Shown: one piece after another, positions 28,604 through 38,700 of the stretch
Layout of the letters: every line of letters starts with the position of its first letter
Position numbering within the stretch: position 1 is the first letter of the stretch
NCBI GenBank assembly: GCA_964472015.1
Contig: CAYYIP010000002.1
Span: 139,211 to 203,210 of the forward strand
Length of the DNA: 64,000 nt
Reading direction: 5' to 3'
From: JAAYTD01 sp964472015
Lineage (GTDB): Bacteria; Bacteroidota; Ignavibacteria; Kapaibacteriales; UBA2268
Program-made: the position numbers and the translations under genes
The notes under the pieces: model-generated
Told to the model about the DNA's origin: nothing
Databases searched by the model: none
The model's input: the letters and a program-made list of their open reading frames with translations, nothing else

Positions 28604-28915
28604 ATGTTATTTATAAGTTCATTTTTACTTATGGCACCACAGAATTCAGGTGGTGGAGGCAGTATTGTTCCTACTATAATTTTATTTGCTGCTGTTATTC
28701 TTGTTTTTTATTTTTTGATGATACGTCCACAACAAAAAAGACAAAAGGAACACCAACAAATATTAGCAAGTTTAAAAGTAGGTGATAAGGTGGTTACTAC
28801 TGCTGGTCTTTATGGGAAGATTGATAAACTTGATGAAAAAACTGTTGTTTTACAGGTAGAAAATGCTAAACTTACTTTTGACAGAGCATCAATTGTTTCT
28901 AAGGTTGATAATTAA
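28604..28915 (+). CDS. yajC: Preprotein translocase subunit YajC
   Basis: YajC is a small inner-membrane partner of SecDF in the Sec pathway. The 103-residue protein has a short N-terminus, one membrane helix (IVPTIILFAAVILVFYFLMI, about residues 23-42) directly followed by RPQQKRQKEHQ, and the conserved cytoplasmic domain LKVGDKVVTTAGLYGKI. Length and motif are typical. SecD and SecF are not adjacent here. A hairpin terminator follows after about 80 bases, so it is separate from nusA. Confidence 0.95.
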   Translation: MLFISSFLLMAPQNSGGGGSIVPTIILFAAVILVFYFLMIRPQQKRQKEHQQILASLKVGDKVVTTAGLYGKIDKLDEKTVVLQVENAKLTFDRASIVSKVDN

Positions 28916-28997
28916 GTTAGTAATTATATAAATTATATAATATTTATTAGTAATTATATAATATTTAAGTGGAATTTAATTTACAATATTAGTAAAG

Positions 28998-29032
28998 AAG
29001 TTATTGTATTATTATTTACAATAACTTTTTTT
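28998..29032 (+). terminator. Intrinsic terminator after yajC
   Basis: AAGTTATTGTA (28998-29008), 8-base loop, TACAATAACTT (29017-29027), then T run to 29032. It separates yajC from the nusA promoter. Confidence 0.88.
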
Positions 29033-29052
29033 ATTAAAAAATAAGAGTTTTA

Positions 29053-29084
29053 TTTGTTTAATTTATGAAATATAATTATATTTG
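29053..29084 (+). promoter_or_regulatory. Bacteroidetes-type promoter of nusA-infB
   Basis: TTTG (29053-29056), 20 bases, TATATTTG (29077-29084). This matches TTTG-N17-23-TAnnTTTG. The predicted transcription start is near 29091, leaving a leader of about 52 bases before the nusA ATG at 29143. Confidence 0.72.
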
Positions 29085-29103
29085 TAAATTAAGTTTGTTA
29101 AAA

Positions 29104-29124
29104 CGGGCTATAAGCCCTTTTTTT
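29104..29124 (+). terminator. Terminator-like hairpin in the nusA leader (possible attenuator)
   Basis: GGGCT (29105-29109), loop ATA, AGCCC (29113-29117), then seven T (29118-29124). The stem is GC-only apart from one pair, conspicuous in this AT-rich DNA. It lies between the predicted start of transcription and the nusA start codon, 18 bases before ATG. A factor-controlled attenuator of nusA is the likely reading; a stalled or pausing site is an alternative. Confidence 0.7.
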
Positions 29125-29142
29125 ATTAATATTGTTGTTATT

Positions 29143-30561
29143 ATGGCTATTAGAAAAAAGCAGAAAATAGATAAAGCTGTTATTGTTGCAGCGTTTGCAG
29201 AGATGGCAAAAACGAAAAAGATTGATAAAGATTTATTACAAGGTATAATAGAAGAAACGTTATCTATGATGGTTAAGAGAAAATATGGCAACCATGTTGA
29301 TTTTGAAATTATAGTTAATATGGAAAAGGGTGATCTAGAGCTTTATTTAATAAAAGAAATAGTAGAAGAAGTAACTGATAGTAGTACACAAATTACATTA
29401 AAAGAAGCGCAAAAGCGCAGTGGAGAAGTATTAAAAATTGGGGATGAGTTTATTGAAGAAATTACGCTTGATAATATTTCTGATAATTTTGGTAGACGCT
29501 TGATTTCTTTTGCTTCACAAACTATGAATAGTAAGATACGAGAAGTAGAACGAGATAACATTTATAATGAATATAAAGAAAAGATAGGAGAAATTATTAC
29601 AGGTGAAGTACATCAAATTAGGAGAAACGAAATAATTATTTCTCATAATAAGGTGGAAATGAGATTACCACGTATTGAGCAGATTCCTAATGAGATGTTT
29701 AGAGCTCGTAAAAATAAAACTATTAGAGCTTTAATAAATGATGTAAAACAAACGGCTACAACAAGACCTGATATAATTTTAACTAGACGAAGTACTGATT
29801 TTTTAGCAAAATTACTTGAGATAGAAGTCCCAGAAATATATGATGGAATTATTCAAATAAAGGCTATTGCTAGAATTCCGGGTGAACGTTCAAAAGTTGC
29901 TATTAGTTCTATTGATGATAGGATTGATGCTATTGGTGCTTGTGTTGGTGTTAAAGGAGTAAGAATAAACGCTATTATTCAGGAATTAAATCGTGAGAAT
30001 ATAGATCTTATTTATTACTCTGATGATGTTTCGCAATTTATAAAAAATGCATTAGCGCCAGCAATTGTAAAAGATATTGTTTTTTCAAATGAGACTAGAA
30101 CTGCAACAGTTGTTGTATCTGACGAATATGTATCAGCAGCTATTGGTAAAAATGGTCAAAATGTTAGACTAGCATCACAAGTTACAGGATATGATATTAA
30201 ATTATTTAAAGAGGGTGGTGAGGATATTGACATAAGAGAATTTGAAGTAGAGATAGGTAAAAATGTTCTTGATAAGTTAATAGAAAACGAGATTAATACA
30301 GCACGTGATTTTCTAGAAGCTGAGCCAAATTTACTTTTAAGTATAGATGGAATAGATGTTGATTTTGTTATAGATGTAAGGAAAGCTATGTTGATAGAAT
30401 TTGATGAAGATGAAAATGATGAATATATAAGTGTGTTAAAACAAGTAGATTACAATTTAAAGAATGGTATTTCAGAGGAAACTTCTATAAATGAAATAGA
30501 AGAGAACGATGAAATTAAAGATGTAGAAAATACAGAAGAAGAAACTAAAAACGAAGAATAA
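29143..30561 (+). CDS. nusA: Transcription termination/antitermination factor NusA
   Basis: NusA binds RNA polymerase and controls pausing, termination and antitermination. I start at 29143 (MAIRKKQKID); the longer frame from 29065 runs through a promoter and a terminator hairpin. The 472-residue product has the N-terminal polymerase-binding domain (ending near KRKYGNHVDFEI), an S1 domain (ITGEVHQIRRNEIIIS), and two KH domains with IPGERSKVAISSIDDRIDAI, GACVGVKGVRINAI and AAIGKNGQNVRLASQVTGYD. The tail is acidic (SINEIEENDEIKDVENTEEE). It is followed by infB after 46 bases. No rimP gene is seen in front, where it usually lies. Confidence 0.96.
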   Translation: MAIRKKQKIDKAVIVAAFAEMAKTKKIDKDLLQGIIEETLSMMVKRKYGNHVDFEIIVNMEKGDLELYLIKEIVEEVTDSSTQITLKEAQKRSGEVLKIGDEFIEEITLDNISDNFGRRLISFASQTMNSKIREVERDNIYNEYKEKIGEIITGEVHQIRRNEIIISHNKVEMRLPRIEQIPNEMFRARKNKTIRALINDVKQTATTRPDIILTRRSTDFLAKLLEIEVPEIYDGIIQIKAIARIPGERSKVAISSIDDRIDAIGACVGVKGVRINAIIQELNRENIDLIYYSDDVSQFIKNALAPAIVKDIVFSNETRTATVVVSDEYVSAAIGKNGQNVRLASQVTGYDIKLFKEGGEDIDIREFEVEIGKNVLDKLIENEINTARDFLEAEPNLLLSIDGIDVDFVIDVRKAMLIEFDEDENDEYISVLKQVDYNLKNGISEETSINEIEENDEIKDVENTEEETKNEE

Positions 30562-30607
30562 TAAATAGATAAATTATAAAAATATTATTTGCTTAAAATA
30601 AAAATAT

Positions 30608-33600
30608 ATGCCATTAAAAGTAAGACTTATTAAGATTGCATCTGAGATAAATATTAGTAAAAATACTATCGTTGATTTTTTATTATCACGTGGATTTAAA
30701 GTTGAAAATAAACCTACGACTTTACTTGATGATACTATGCAGAAACTAGTTTATGAAAAGTTTAAACAAGAACGAAAAAAAGCAGAAGATCAACGTGAAA
30801 AACTCCAAAAAAGAAAAGAAAAAAAAGCAGAGTTAAATGCTATGGTTACAGATGATAATTCAGAGGAATCAACGGTAATAGATGCGCCTAAACAACAAGA
30901 TAATACTGCTGTTAGTGATCCTAATGCGAAGGATACAACAGTAGTACCTACTTTTAATGTGGATGGTGATACTGATAAAAAAGTAGAAAATAAAAGTGTA
31001 TTTGAAAAGGATATTGTTGAGGAGCGATCAAATGATGAAAAAATAAAAATTGATAATATCAAAAAAAATACAACTGAATTAGAAAAAGAGAATATAAACT
31101 TACAAGATAATAAAAATATTCAATATAAAAGCCAAACTAAATCAAAGCAAGAGCAAAAATTTCAACATAAAACAAAATCAAAAAAGAAACAAAATGGTAG
31201 TTCACAGAATCATAAAGAATTTAATAGAATGTTAACTACTAATCTTGGGGAATTAATAAGAGATGCTGATAATACTGCTTCATCAGAACCTATTCATCTA
31301 CCTAACAGAATAAAGCTTAAAATAGAAGCTGCTAAACAGCAAATGATTGATGATAAAAAACGTAAAAATAAAAAAAATCAAAATTTTAATATAAATCAAT
31401 ACAATAATAAAGAAAAAGGAAGCGAAGAAAAAGTTGAGATAAAAACACTAGAAAATGTAGATAATAAAATTAAAGAGTTAAAAAAGGATGATGTAAATAA
31501 TAAAGATTTAAAAGAAAAAGAAGGCATTATTCTTGGGGATGTAAGTACAAATGAAGTGCAATATGTTTCTGAGATTAAAGATAAAGAGAATAAAAACATA
31601 GATATTGCTGTAAAAAATGAAGTAAAAAAAGAAGTAGTTAATAGAGAAGGAAATTCCCCTGGTGATTTAACAGAATTAAAAGGGCTCACAGTTTTAGGTA
31701 AAATAAATTTAACGCCGATTCCTATAAATAAAGATAGTAAAGATAAACGACAACAACGTTATAGTTCGAAAGAACATACAGATAATAGTAATAAAAATAA
31801 AGAAAATAAAAAGAATTCAAGAAAAAATAGAGGATATAGAGATAATCATCGTGATAGTAATGATGATAATAGAGAATTAAAGGATAATAACCAACAATTT
31901 AAAAAAGGGAAAGATACTGATAATCGTAACTATAAAAATAAAGATCAAGTAAAAAAATATCGATCAGGTGAGATACAATCGGGAGATAAAAAATTTATTT
32001 CGCGTGATTATAATAAAAAACGTGATAATCGTGAAAATCGTGAAAATCGTGAAAATCGTGATAATATAAATAAAGATAAAAATCATCAAAATCATCAAAA
32101 TTATCAAAATCATCAAAAACAAAAATCTAAAGAAAAAGATACTGTTTATAGAGAAAAAAGTAGTAGTCAATTTACTAATAAAGTATTTACTGATACGCCA
32201 GCACAACCAGCTAAAGTAAAGAATGCTATTTATGCGGAGAAAAAACGTAAAAAAGGTGCATTAAGAGAAACTTTATCAGATAAAGATGTAAGTAGGAAAA
32301 TTCGTGAAACGCTTAGTGGGATGGAGGACAATTTTACAAGTGCTAAAAAGTCCAAGATAAAACAGCAAAAGAAAGCTATCCGTGAAGAAAAAGAAGCTAG
32401 AATGTTAGAAATTACAGAACATGAGTCTCATACTTTACAACTTGCTGAATTTGTAACAACAGCTGATCTAGCTAATTTGATGAATGTAAAGTCTAATGAA
32501 ATTATATTAAAATGTATGCAATTAGGTCTAATGGTTACTATCAATCAAAGACTTGATAAGGATACTATTTTACTAATAGCATCTGATTATGGTTTTGAAG
32601 TAGAATTTGGTTCGGATGAAGAATTTAAAGAAATAGAAGCAGTACAAGATAAAGAAGAGGATTTACTTCCAAGACCGCCTATTGTTACAATTATGGGACA
32701 TGTAGATCATGGTAAAACATCTTTATTAGATCATATTAGGAATGCTAATGTTGTTGCAGGTGAAGCTGGTGGTATTACGCAACATATAGGTGCTTATAGA
32801 GTTATATTAAAAAATGGCAAATCTATTACTTTTCTTGATACGCCTGGTCATGAAGCTTTTACAGCTATGCGTGCAAGAGGAGCACAAGTTACTGATATAG
32901 TTGTTTTGGTGGTTGCAGCAGATGATAATGTTATGCCGCAAACGATAGAAGCGATTAGTCATGCTAGGGCTGCTAATGTTCCAGTTATTATTGCTATTAA
33001 TAAAATTGATAGACCAAATGCAAATCCAGATAAGATAAAACAACAACTTGCTGATCAAGGTGTATTAGTTGAAGATTGGGGTGGCACACATCAATCAGTT
33101 GAAATTTCTGCTAAAAAAGGTATTAATGTTGATGTTTTACTTGATAAGATATTACTTGAAGCGGAGATGCTTGAATTAAAAGCAAATCCTAATAGAAATG
33201 CAAATGGTATTATTATTGAATCTAAGATGACTAAGGGATGGGGAAATGTTGCAACGGTAGTGATACTAAATGGTACTTTAAAATCAAATGATTGTTTTGT
33301 AGCGGGTGCTAATTATGGAAAAACAAGAGCTCTTCTTGATGAACGTGGTAATAAAGTTTTTGATGTATTACCTTCACAACCAGCAGTAGTTATTGGATTT
33401 GATGGGTTACCAGAAGCGGGTGATACATTTAATGTTATTGATTCAGAAACTAGAGCAAGGGAAATTGCTAATCATCGTAAACAATTAAGACGTGAACAAG
33501 AAATGAGAAGTGTACGACATATAACTCTTGATGATATTTCTGAACAAATATCTATTGGTGGAATTAAGGAACTATTTCTTGTTATTAAGGGTGATGTTGC

Positions 33601-34186
33601 GGGGTCAGTAGAAGCACTTAGTGATTCGTTGCAAAAATTATCAACTAATGAAGTGCGGGTTCATATATTGCATAAAAGTGCAGGAAGTATTACTGAATCT
33701 GATGTTATGCTTGCATCGGCTTCGAAAGCGGTTATTATTGGATTTAATACTACAGTATCATCTAATACTATAAAACTTGCAGAAAATGAAAATGTTGAAA
33801 TTCGTAATTACAATATAATTTATGATTGTATTAATGAAATACAACTTGCATTGGAAGGAATGTTAAAACCTGACATTAAAGAAGAAGTTATAGGAACAGT
33901 AGAAGTAAGAAAAATATTTAAAATTGGTAGAGTTGGACAAATCGCAGGATGTTATGTACTTAGTGGGAGAATTGCACGTAATGATAAAATACGTATTTTA
34001 AGAAATGGATTACCTATTCATAATAGTGTATTGATGTCTTTAAAACGAAATAAAGATGATGTAAAGGAAGTTGAGCAGAATTATGAATGTGGTATACAAA
34101 TTGATGGATGGAATGATTTTGAAGAAAATGATATTATTGAGGCTTATAGAATAGTTGAAGTAAAACGGTCATTAAAAACTAATTAA
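30608..34186 (+). CDS. infB: Translation initiation factor IF-2
   Basis: IF-2 brings initiator tRNA to the ribosome and hydrolyses GTP. The 1192-residue protein is longer than E. coli IF-2 (890) because of a very large charged, Asn/Lys-rich N-terminal region (about 60-600). An IF2_N-like motif is at the start (LIKIASEINISKNTIVDFLL) and a second near 615. The GTPase domain holds GHVDHGKT (697-704), DTPGHEAF (about 744) and NKID (about 798). Domains II-IV follow (GGIKELFLVIKGDVAGSVEA). Co-transcribed with nusA, as in most bacteria. A long hairpin terminator follows. Confidence 0.96.
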   Translation: MPLKVRLIKIASEINISKNTIVDFLLSRGFKVENKPTTLLDDTMQKLVYEKFKQERKKAEDQREKLQKRKEKKAELNAMVTDDNSEESTVIDAPKQQDNTAVSDPNAKDTTVVPTFNVDGDTDKKVENKSVFEKDIVEERSNDEKIKIDNIKKNTTELEKENINLQDNKNIQYKSQTKSKQEQKFQHKTKSKKKQNGSSQNHKEFNRMLTTNLGELIRDADNTASSEPIHLPNRIKLKIEAAKQQMIDDKKRKNKKNQNFNINQYNNKEKGSEEKVEIKTLENVDNKIKELKKDDVNNKDLKEKEGIILGDVSTNEVQYVSEIKDKENKNIDIAVKNEVKKEVVNREGNSPGDLTELKGLTVLGKINLTPIPINKDSKDKRQQRYSSKEHTDNSNKNKENKKNSRKNRGYRDNHRDSNDDNRELKDNNQQFKKGKDTDNRNYKNKDQVKKYRSGEIQSGDKKFISRDYNKKRDNRENRENRENRDNINKDKNHQNHQNYQNHQKQKSKEKDTVYREKSSSQFTNKVFTDTPAQPAKVKNAIYAEKKRKKGALRETLSDKDVSRKIRETLSGMEDNFTSAKKSKIKQQKKAIREEKEARMLEITEHESHTLQLAEFVTTADLANLMNVKSNEIILKCMQLGLMVTINQRLDKDTILLIASDYGFEVEFGSDEEFKEIEAVQDKEEDLLPRPPIVTIMGHVDHGKTSLLDHIRNANVVAGEAGGITQHIGAYRVILKNGKSITFLDTPGHEAFTAMRARGAQVTDIVVLVVAADDNVMPQTIEAISHARAANVPVIIAINKIDRPNANPDKIKQQLADQGVLVEDWGGTHQSVEISAKKGINVDVLLDKILLEAEMLELKANPNRNANGIIIESKMTKGWGNVATVVILNGTLKSNDCFVAGANYGKTRALLDERGNKVFDVLPSQPAVVIGFDGLPEAGDTFNVIDSETRAREIANHRKQLRREQEMRSVRHITLDDISEQISIGGIKELFLVIKGDVAGSVEALSDSLQKLSTNEVRVHILHKSAGSITESDVMLASASKAVIIGFNTTVSSNTIKLAENENVEIRNYNIIYDCINEIQLALEGMLKPDIKEEVIGTVEVRKIFKIGRVGQIAGCYVLSGRIARNDKIRILRNGLPIHNSVLMSLKRNKDDVKEVEQNYECGIQIDGWNDFEENDIIEAYRIVEVKRSLKTN
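32021..32119 (+). repeat. Short tandem repeats in the infB linker
   Basis: Five 9-base units of the form cgtgaaaat/cgtgataat (32021-32065) encode RDN REN REN REN RDN. After 18 bases, four 9-base units of catcaaaat type (32084-32119) encode HQN HQN YQN HQK. They lie in the disordered N-terminal region and keep the reading frame. Confidence 0.85.
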
Positions 34187-34250
34187 TTTATTTTTATAGA
34201 TATTGTTTTGAATATATTTATTAAATATTAAATATTAAATTATAAAATAT

Positions 34251-34287
34251 AAAAAAAGACTTGTAATTTGAATTACAAGTCTTTTTT
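34251..34287 (+). terminator. Intrinsic terminator after infB
   Basis: AAAAAAAGACTTGTAATT, two-base loop, AATTACAAGTCTTTTTT. The perfect stem of about 17 pairs lies 65 bases after the infB stop. It can act on both strands, so it may also serve the converging L,D-transpeptidase gene. Confidence 0.88.
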
Positions 34288-34391
34288 ATTTTATATAATT
34301 AAATTAAATAAAACATAGATATTTAATATAAATAGATATTTAATATAATAGATATTTAATATATCAGTTATATATTTATATTAAAAATATT

Positions 34392-35558
34392 TCAATTATC
34401 AATATTAGTCTGAATTCTTTTTTCTTTTATTGTTGTATCTTCTTTTATAATACTATCATCAATAGTATTAGTATTTTGTTTTTCTTTTTCTAGTTTTTCT
34501 AAACGTTCTTTTTCTTTTCGTGCAAGTTTTTCTTTTCTTAATTGATTAAAATCTATTGATTCTGACAATATAACTCCTTCTCTTACTATACCTCGTTCTC
34601 TTAAAATTCTTTCTGCATCAATATAACGTTGTTTATTTGGCAACATACCTCTTGATGTTTTTGGTATTTGGTGATAAGGAATAAGTGCTTCCTCTACTTC
34701 CATAGGTTTTTCGGGTACTGTAACATAATAACATTTATTTGATGTTAAGTTTAGCCACGGGCCACCTTTTGGTATAGAATAATCAAATACATTTAATATA
34801 ATTAAAGGAGTTCCAGTTAAAGGAATAGGTTGTTTATTTGTATCATATTTTGCGCCTTTCCCCCAGTTATATATCCATAAGGCATCATCATTAAATTGTC
34901 TTATACAAGAATGAGAAACAGGACGACCAGGCATTGAAAATTGATGCATAGCACTCCCGGCAAATTGATGAAAATTAAATGTATATGGCATTTCCCAGGT
35001 ACTATCTAAAGATGATATACGCAAAAGTTGTCGCCAGACTAATGCATATCTACCAGGGAATGTTGGTGTACGTTCTTTCCCGGTATTTGCAGCTGCAAAT
35101 CTTACTAAATTTCCATATTCATAACATGCGTAACATTGCATCTTATTACATACAAGTATTAATTTTTCTATTTTTTTTGCGCCCGGATAATCATCAGGGA
35201 ATATAGAATAAGCACGCATATCATCTATTATAGAATCGGGGACAATAATATCTTGACCGACTCTAAAAAAGGCTAAGTCTTTTCTATTTAAAGTTTCTAG
35301 TGTTCTTATATAAGCTTTTCTTAATGTTGCGGAACTATCTTGATATTTATTTTTTATTTTATTTAATATACTTATATCATTTATATGAATAGTTTGATAC
35401 TTTATTTCTGGATAATTTAAAGAAAATATATCAAAAGTTTCTTCTTGTAATGTATCTTTATTAACCTGTGTTAAAGTTTCTGGTTTAGAATCATTTGAAC
35501 AAGAAGATAGGATAATCAATATAGTTATAAAATTTATAAAGAATAAAATTTTACGCAT
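34392..35558 (-). CDS. L,D-transpeptidase (YkuD-type) lipoprotein
   Basis: A 388-residue lipoprotein (lipobox IILSSC, Cys20) with an L,D-transpeptidase catalytic domain. The active-site region reads HQFSMPGRPVSHSCIR, with His205, His216 and the nucleophile Cys218. Such enzymes form 3-3 cross-links in peptidoglycan or attach proteins to it. Upstream of the catalytic centre is TPTFPGRYALVWR, as in other YkuD proteins. A C-terminal charged tail (EKLARKEKERLEKLEKEK) is predicted to be coiled coil. It lies 222 bases from the large DUF2723 gene on the same strand. Confidence 0.9.
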   Translation of the reverse strand: MRKILFFINFITILIILSSCSNDSKPETLTQVNKDTLQEETFDIFSLNYPEIKYQTIHINDISILNKIKNKYQDSSATLRKAYIRTLETLNRKDLAFFRVGQDIIVPDSIIDDMRAYSIFPDDYPGAKKIEKLILVCNKMQCYACYEYGNLVRFAAANTGKERTPTFPGRYALVWRQLLRISSLDSTWEMPYTFNFHQFAGSAMHQFSMPGRPVSHSCIRQFNDDALWIYNWGKGAKYDTNKQPIPLTGTPLIILNVFDYSIPKGGPWLNLTSNKCYYVTVPEKPMEVEEALIPYHQIPKTSRGMLPNKQRYIDAERILRERGIVREGVILSESIDFNQLRKEKLARKEKERLEKLEKEKQNTNTIDDSIIKEDTTIKEKRIQTNIDN

Positions 35559-35706
35559 TGTTTTGGTTTTGTTTGCCTTTGCCTTAAAAGTTAAAATATT
35601 TTTAATATAATGAATTTAATTATAATATTATTATTTTTACTTATATATATATTTAATTTTAATATATCAAATTTATAAAAAAATTATAAAGAATAAATAA
35701 AATATA

Positions 35707-35743
35707 AATAATAGCACTAATTTTATTTAGTGCTATTATTTAT
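35707..35743 (-). terminator. Terminator after the DUF2723 gene
   Basis: AATAGCACTAA, short loop, TTTAGTGCTATT, with T-rich minus-strand flank (ATTATTTATATTTT). It lies 38 bases after the stop at 35781. The T run is interrupted, so efficiency is uncertain. Confidence 0.7.
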
Positions 35744-35780
35744 TTAGTTCTCTATTATATTATATGAATTATTCAAATAA

Positions 35781-38700
35781 TTAATTTGTTTTTTGCATTA
35801 CAAAATTTTGGACTGTATCATTAGACGATTTTAAACCTAATTTTATTTCAATAGAAGTTAAAAGTTTTTCTATATCGCTAGTATAATAACGCAATTCAGG
35901 ATGCATAGTATCTGCTTGTATTTCGCTAATTATTTTTCGTCCGAGTGCAAGTGCACCTTTCAGATCGCCTTTTGCTTCTAGCTGTTTTATTTTAAGTTCA
36001 GAAATCTTTGCATTTATCAAATTATAATTTGATACAATTAATGAATACTCTTTAATATTTGTAGCGTTTGCTGCTTCTATTTGATCTTTTATACTTTTAA
36101 CTTTATTTAATAATGTTTCTAATGTAGCAATTGCGTTATCATATTGTCCAAGCATAACATACATATCAGAAGCATAATTATAGGGACCATATGACCTTCC
36201 AATTTCTTCATAATAAATTGTTTCTGGTCTTAATGATTGATTTTTCATTATATCTTCACAAGATTTTATTCCCATTAATGCATATTTTTTGCTTAATTCT
36301 TTATTTCCGGCTTGATCATAAATATATGCTATTCTATATTCCATTTCAAATTGCATAGGGAATTTTTTATCTGATATATTTTCACGCATAATATTAACAA
36401 TTTTTAATGCTTTTTCTTTATCATTTTTCACTTGAATCAAATAATTAGCGTAAGCCAAATATATTTGTCTATATATTTGCATTGAACGTCGATGTACATC
36501 ATCATAATAAACTTTTGGATTATTCAAATTTCTTAATTTAATACCATATTTAGGTGTTTTTGAATAATTATTTGAATTATCTACATTCATTAATATTTTA
36601 TCCATTACTTCATCATTATAAACTGAATTATTTAATATTCCTTGCTGAGGTACCGGACATATTCTAACACATAATCCTTCTTGACGGAAGTATTGTTCTA
36701 AACCACAAAAAGCATCGCCTCCAACAGATAAAGAATAGTATACTGGACGTTCAAATTTAGTTTGTTTGATAACATCCATAACTAATTTATCTTGTACTCG
36801 ATATAAGTATATTTGCTTCCCTTTTTCTGTTTGTTGATATGGTTTTCCTAAGAAAGAGAATTCTACTGTTCCTGAATTTAATATATTTTCATCTGTTGTA
36901 TATTGAGCTAGTATATCTCGTCTTACAGGTATTGATGCGGTTTTAACTTCGCTAAATTCATAGGTTAATGCTTTTGTATCAAGTTCATCATCTATTTGTA
37001 AGCTATCATCGGCAAAGCTTAAAGGAACTTTTTTTGCACCCCAAGGCATACGATTTTTTAATGCGTCTATATACCATAATGTATTTCCTAATGATAGATT
37101 GCATATTCTAACGTCTCGTCTAACGCCAGCAACATCTTGTACATACCATACGGGGAATGTATCATTATCACCATTTGTAAATATTATTGCATCTTTTTCT
37201 ACACTTTGTAAAATATTATAAGCATAATCAAAAGGAATATAATTGCCAGCTCTACTATATATTTTTGCACCACCGATAGCCAAGTTTACGGGAACTAATA
37301 TTAAAGACACAGCTAATACAAGCGAGGTAATAAATATAGAAGATTTCTTTTTAGAGAGCAATTCTATAAAATAATAAGCACACATTCCTATCCACATACA
37401 CCAGACCATAAACGAGGCTACATAAAAATAATCTCGTTCACGCGGTTGTGGTTCTTGTTGATTTTGGTATAAGGCAGTTAGTACCCCCATTACTAAGAAA
37501 GTTGCTAACCAGGTAAATGCCATTTTAGGATCACGTTTGAAATGATAATATAGTCCTATTAAACCAAATAACAGAGGTAAGGCGTAAAAACGTACAGGAA
37601 ATACATCTTCTACACCTGTTTTATAATTAAGTATATCAGTATCTTCTTTTGAGAACCAAGCGACCCCGGCATCTTGTAAGTCACTTTTACGACCTACAAA
37701 ATTCCACAAGAAGTATCTAATATACATATGGTTAGTTTGATATTTCCATAGATAAGCAAGTTCACCTTTTGTATTAATATTACTCCAATCGGCTGCACTT
37801 ACAGTACTACCATCTTTTCTGGTTACAGGTTTACGACCCGGGGGATTCCATTCGCCATAAACATAATTTCCATTATCATCTTTTTTATTATGATATTGAA
37901 CATAATAATCTTCAGTTTGATATCTACGAGGCCACATAGGAGCATATCCATATTGTTCACGAGCAACATATGAGGCTAAGGAACTAAAATTCTTAGGTGA
38001 ATTTTCATTCATTGGAGGATTAGCATTAGCACGTATTAAAACATGTGCATATATTGAATAAGAAAATATAACTAATAAGAATCCAAATGTTGATAAAGCA
38101 AGGATAGGTTTACTACGACGTAAACTCCACCAGAATAAATATGCTACTCCTGCTATTCCTAATACTGTAATTGTTTGTAAGGCAACACTGTTATAATATG
38201 TGTATTCATATGCTTCATTGCGAGAAGCTGAACGCCCCGCTAAAAATGCAGGCAATGAAATTACCACGACCATAAATATTATGTAAAATAATACTAAGGA
38301 AACAGCTGACATTATAAAAAATGATTTTAATGTTGTTTCATATTTGCGGAAATATATGATTAATATCATTGTAAATATTACAAGTAATACTGCTTGGTGT
38401 AATCCCATAGAGATACCTATTAAATACAATGAAGTTAATATATAACGCTCATGACCGGGATTATCAGCTTCTTGAATCCAACGCATCATTAACCACATAA
38501 TTAATGTTGTCAAGAATAATATTGTACTATCAGATTCTGATTCTACCGAAACAAACCAAAATGTACCGCTTAATCCAAAAGATATTGCTCCTATAAAAGC
38601 AGATCCATGAACTGTTAAAGCATCATTTATATTTTTTATACCTTCTTTGCGAAAGTTATTTATAACCATTACAATAATCAAGTAAAATAAAGCAACAGCG

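Noticed and set aside
28576..28785. Overlapping frame before yajC
   Set aside because: Shadow of yajC in another frame; the yajC frame has clear family motifs.
29065..29142. N-terminal extension of NusA
   Set aside because: This stretch contains a promoter and a terminator-like hairpin, and its translation has no similarity to NusA.
32021..32119. Repeats as a CRISPR-like array
   Set aside because: Units are 9 bases, contiguous, in frame, inside infB; no spacers.
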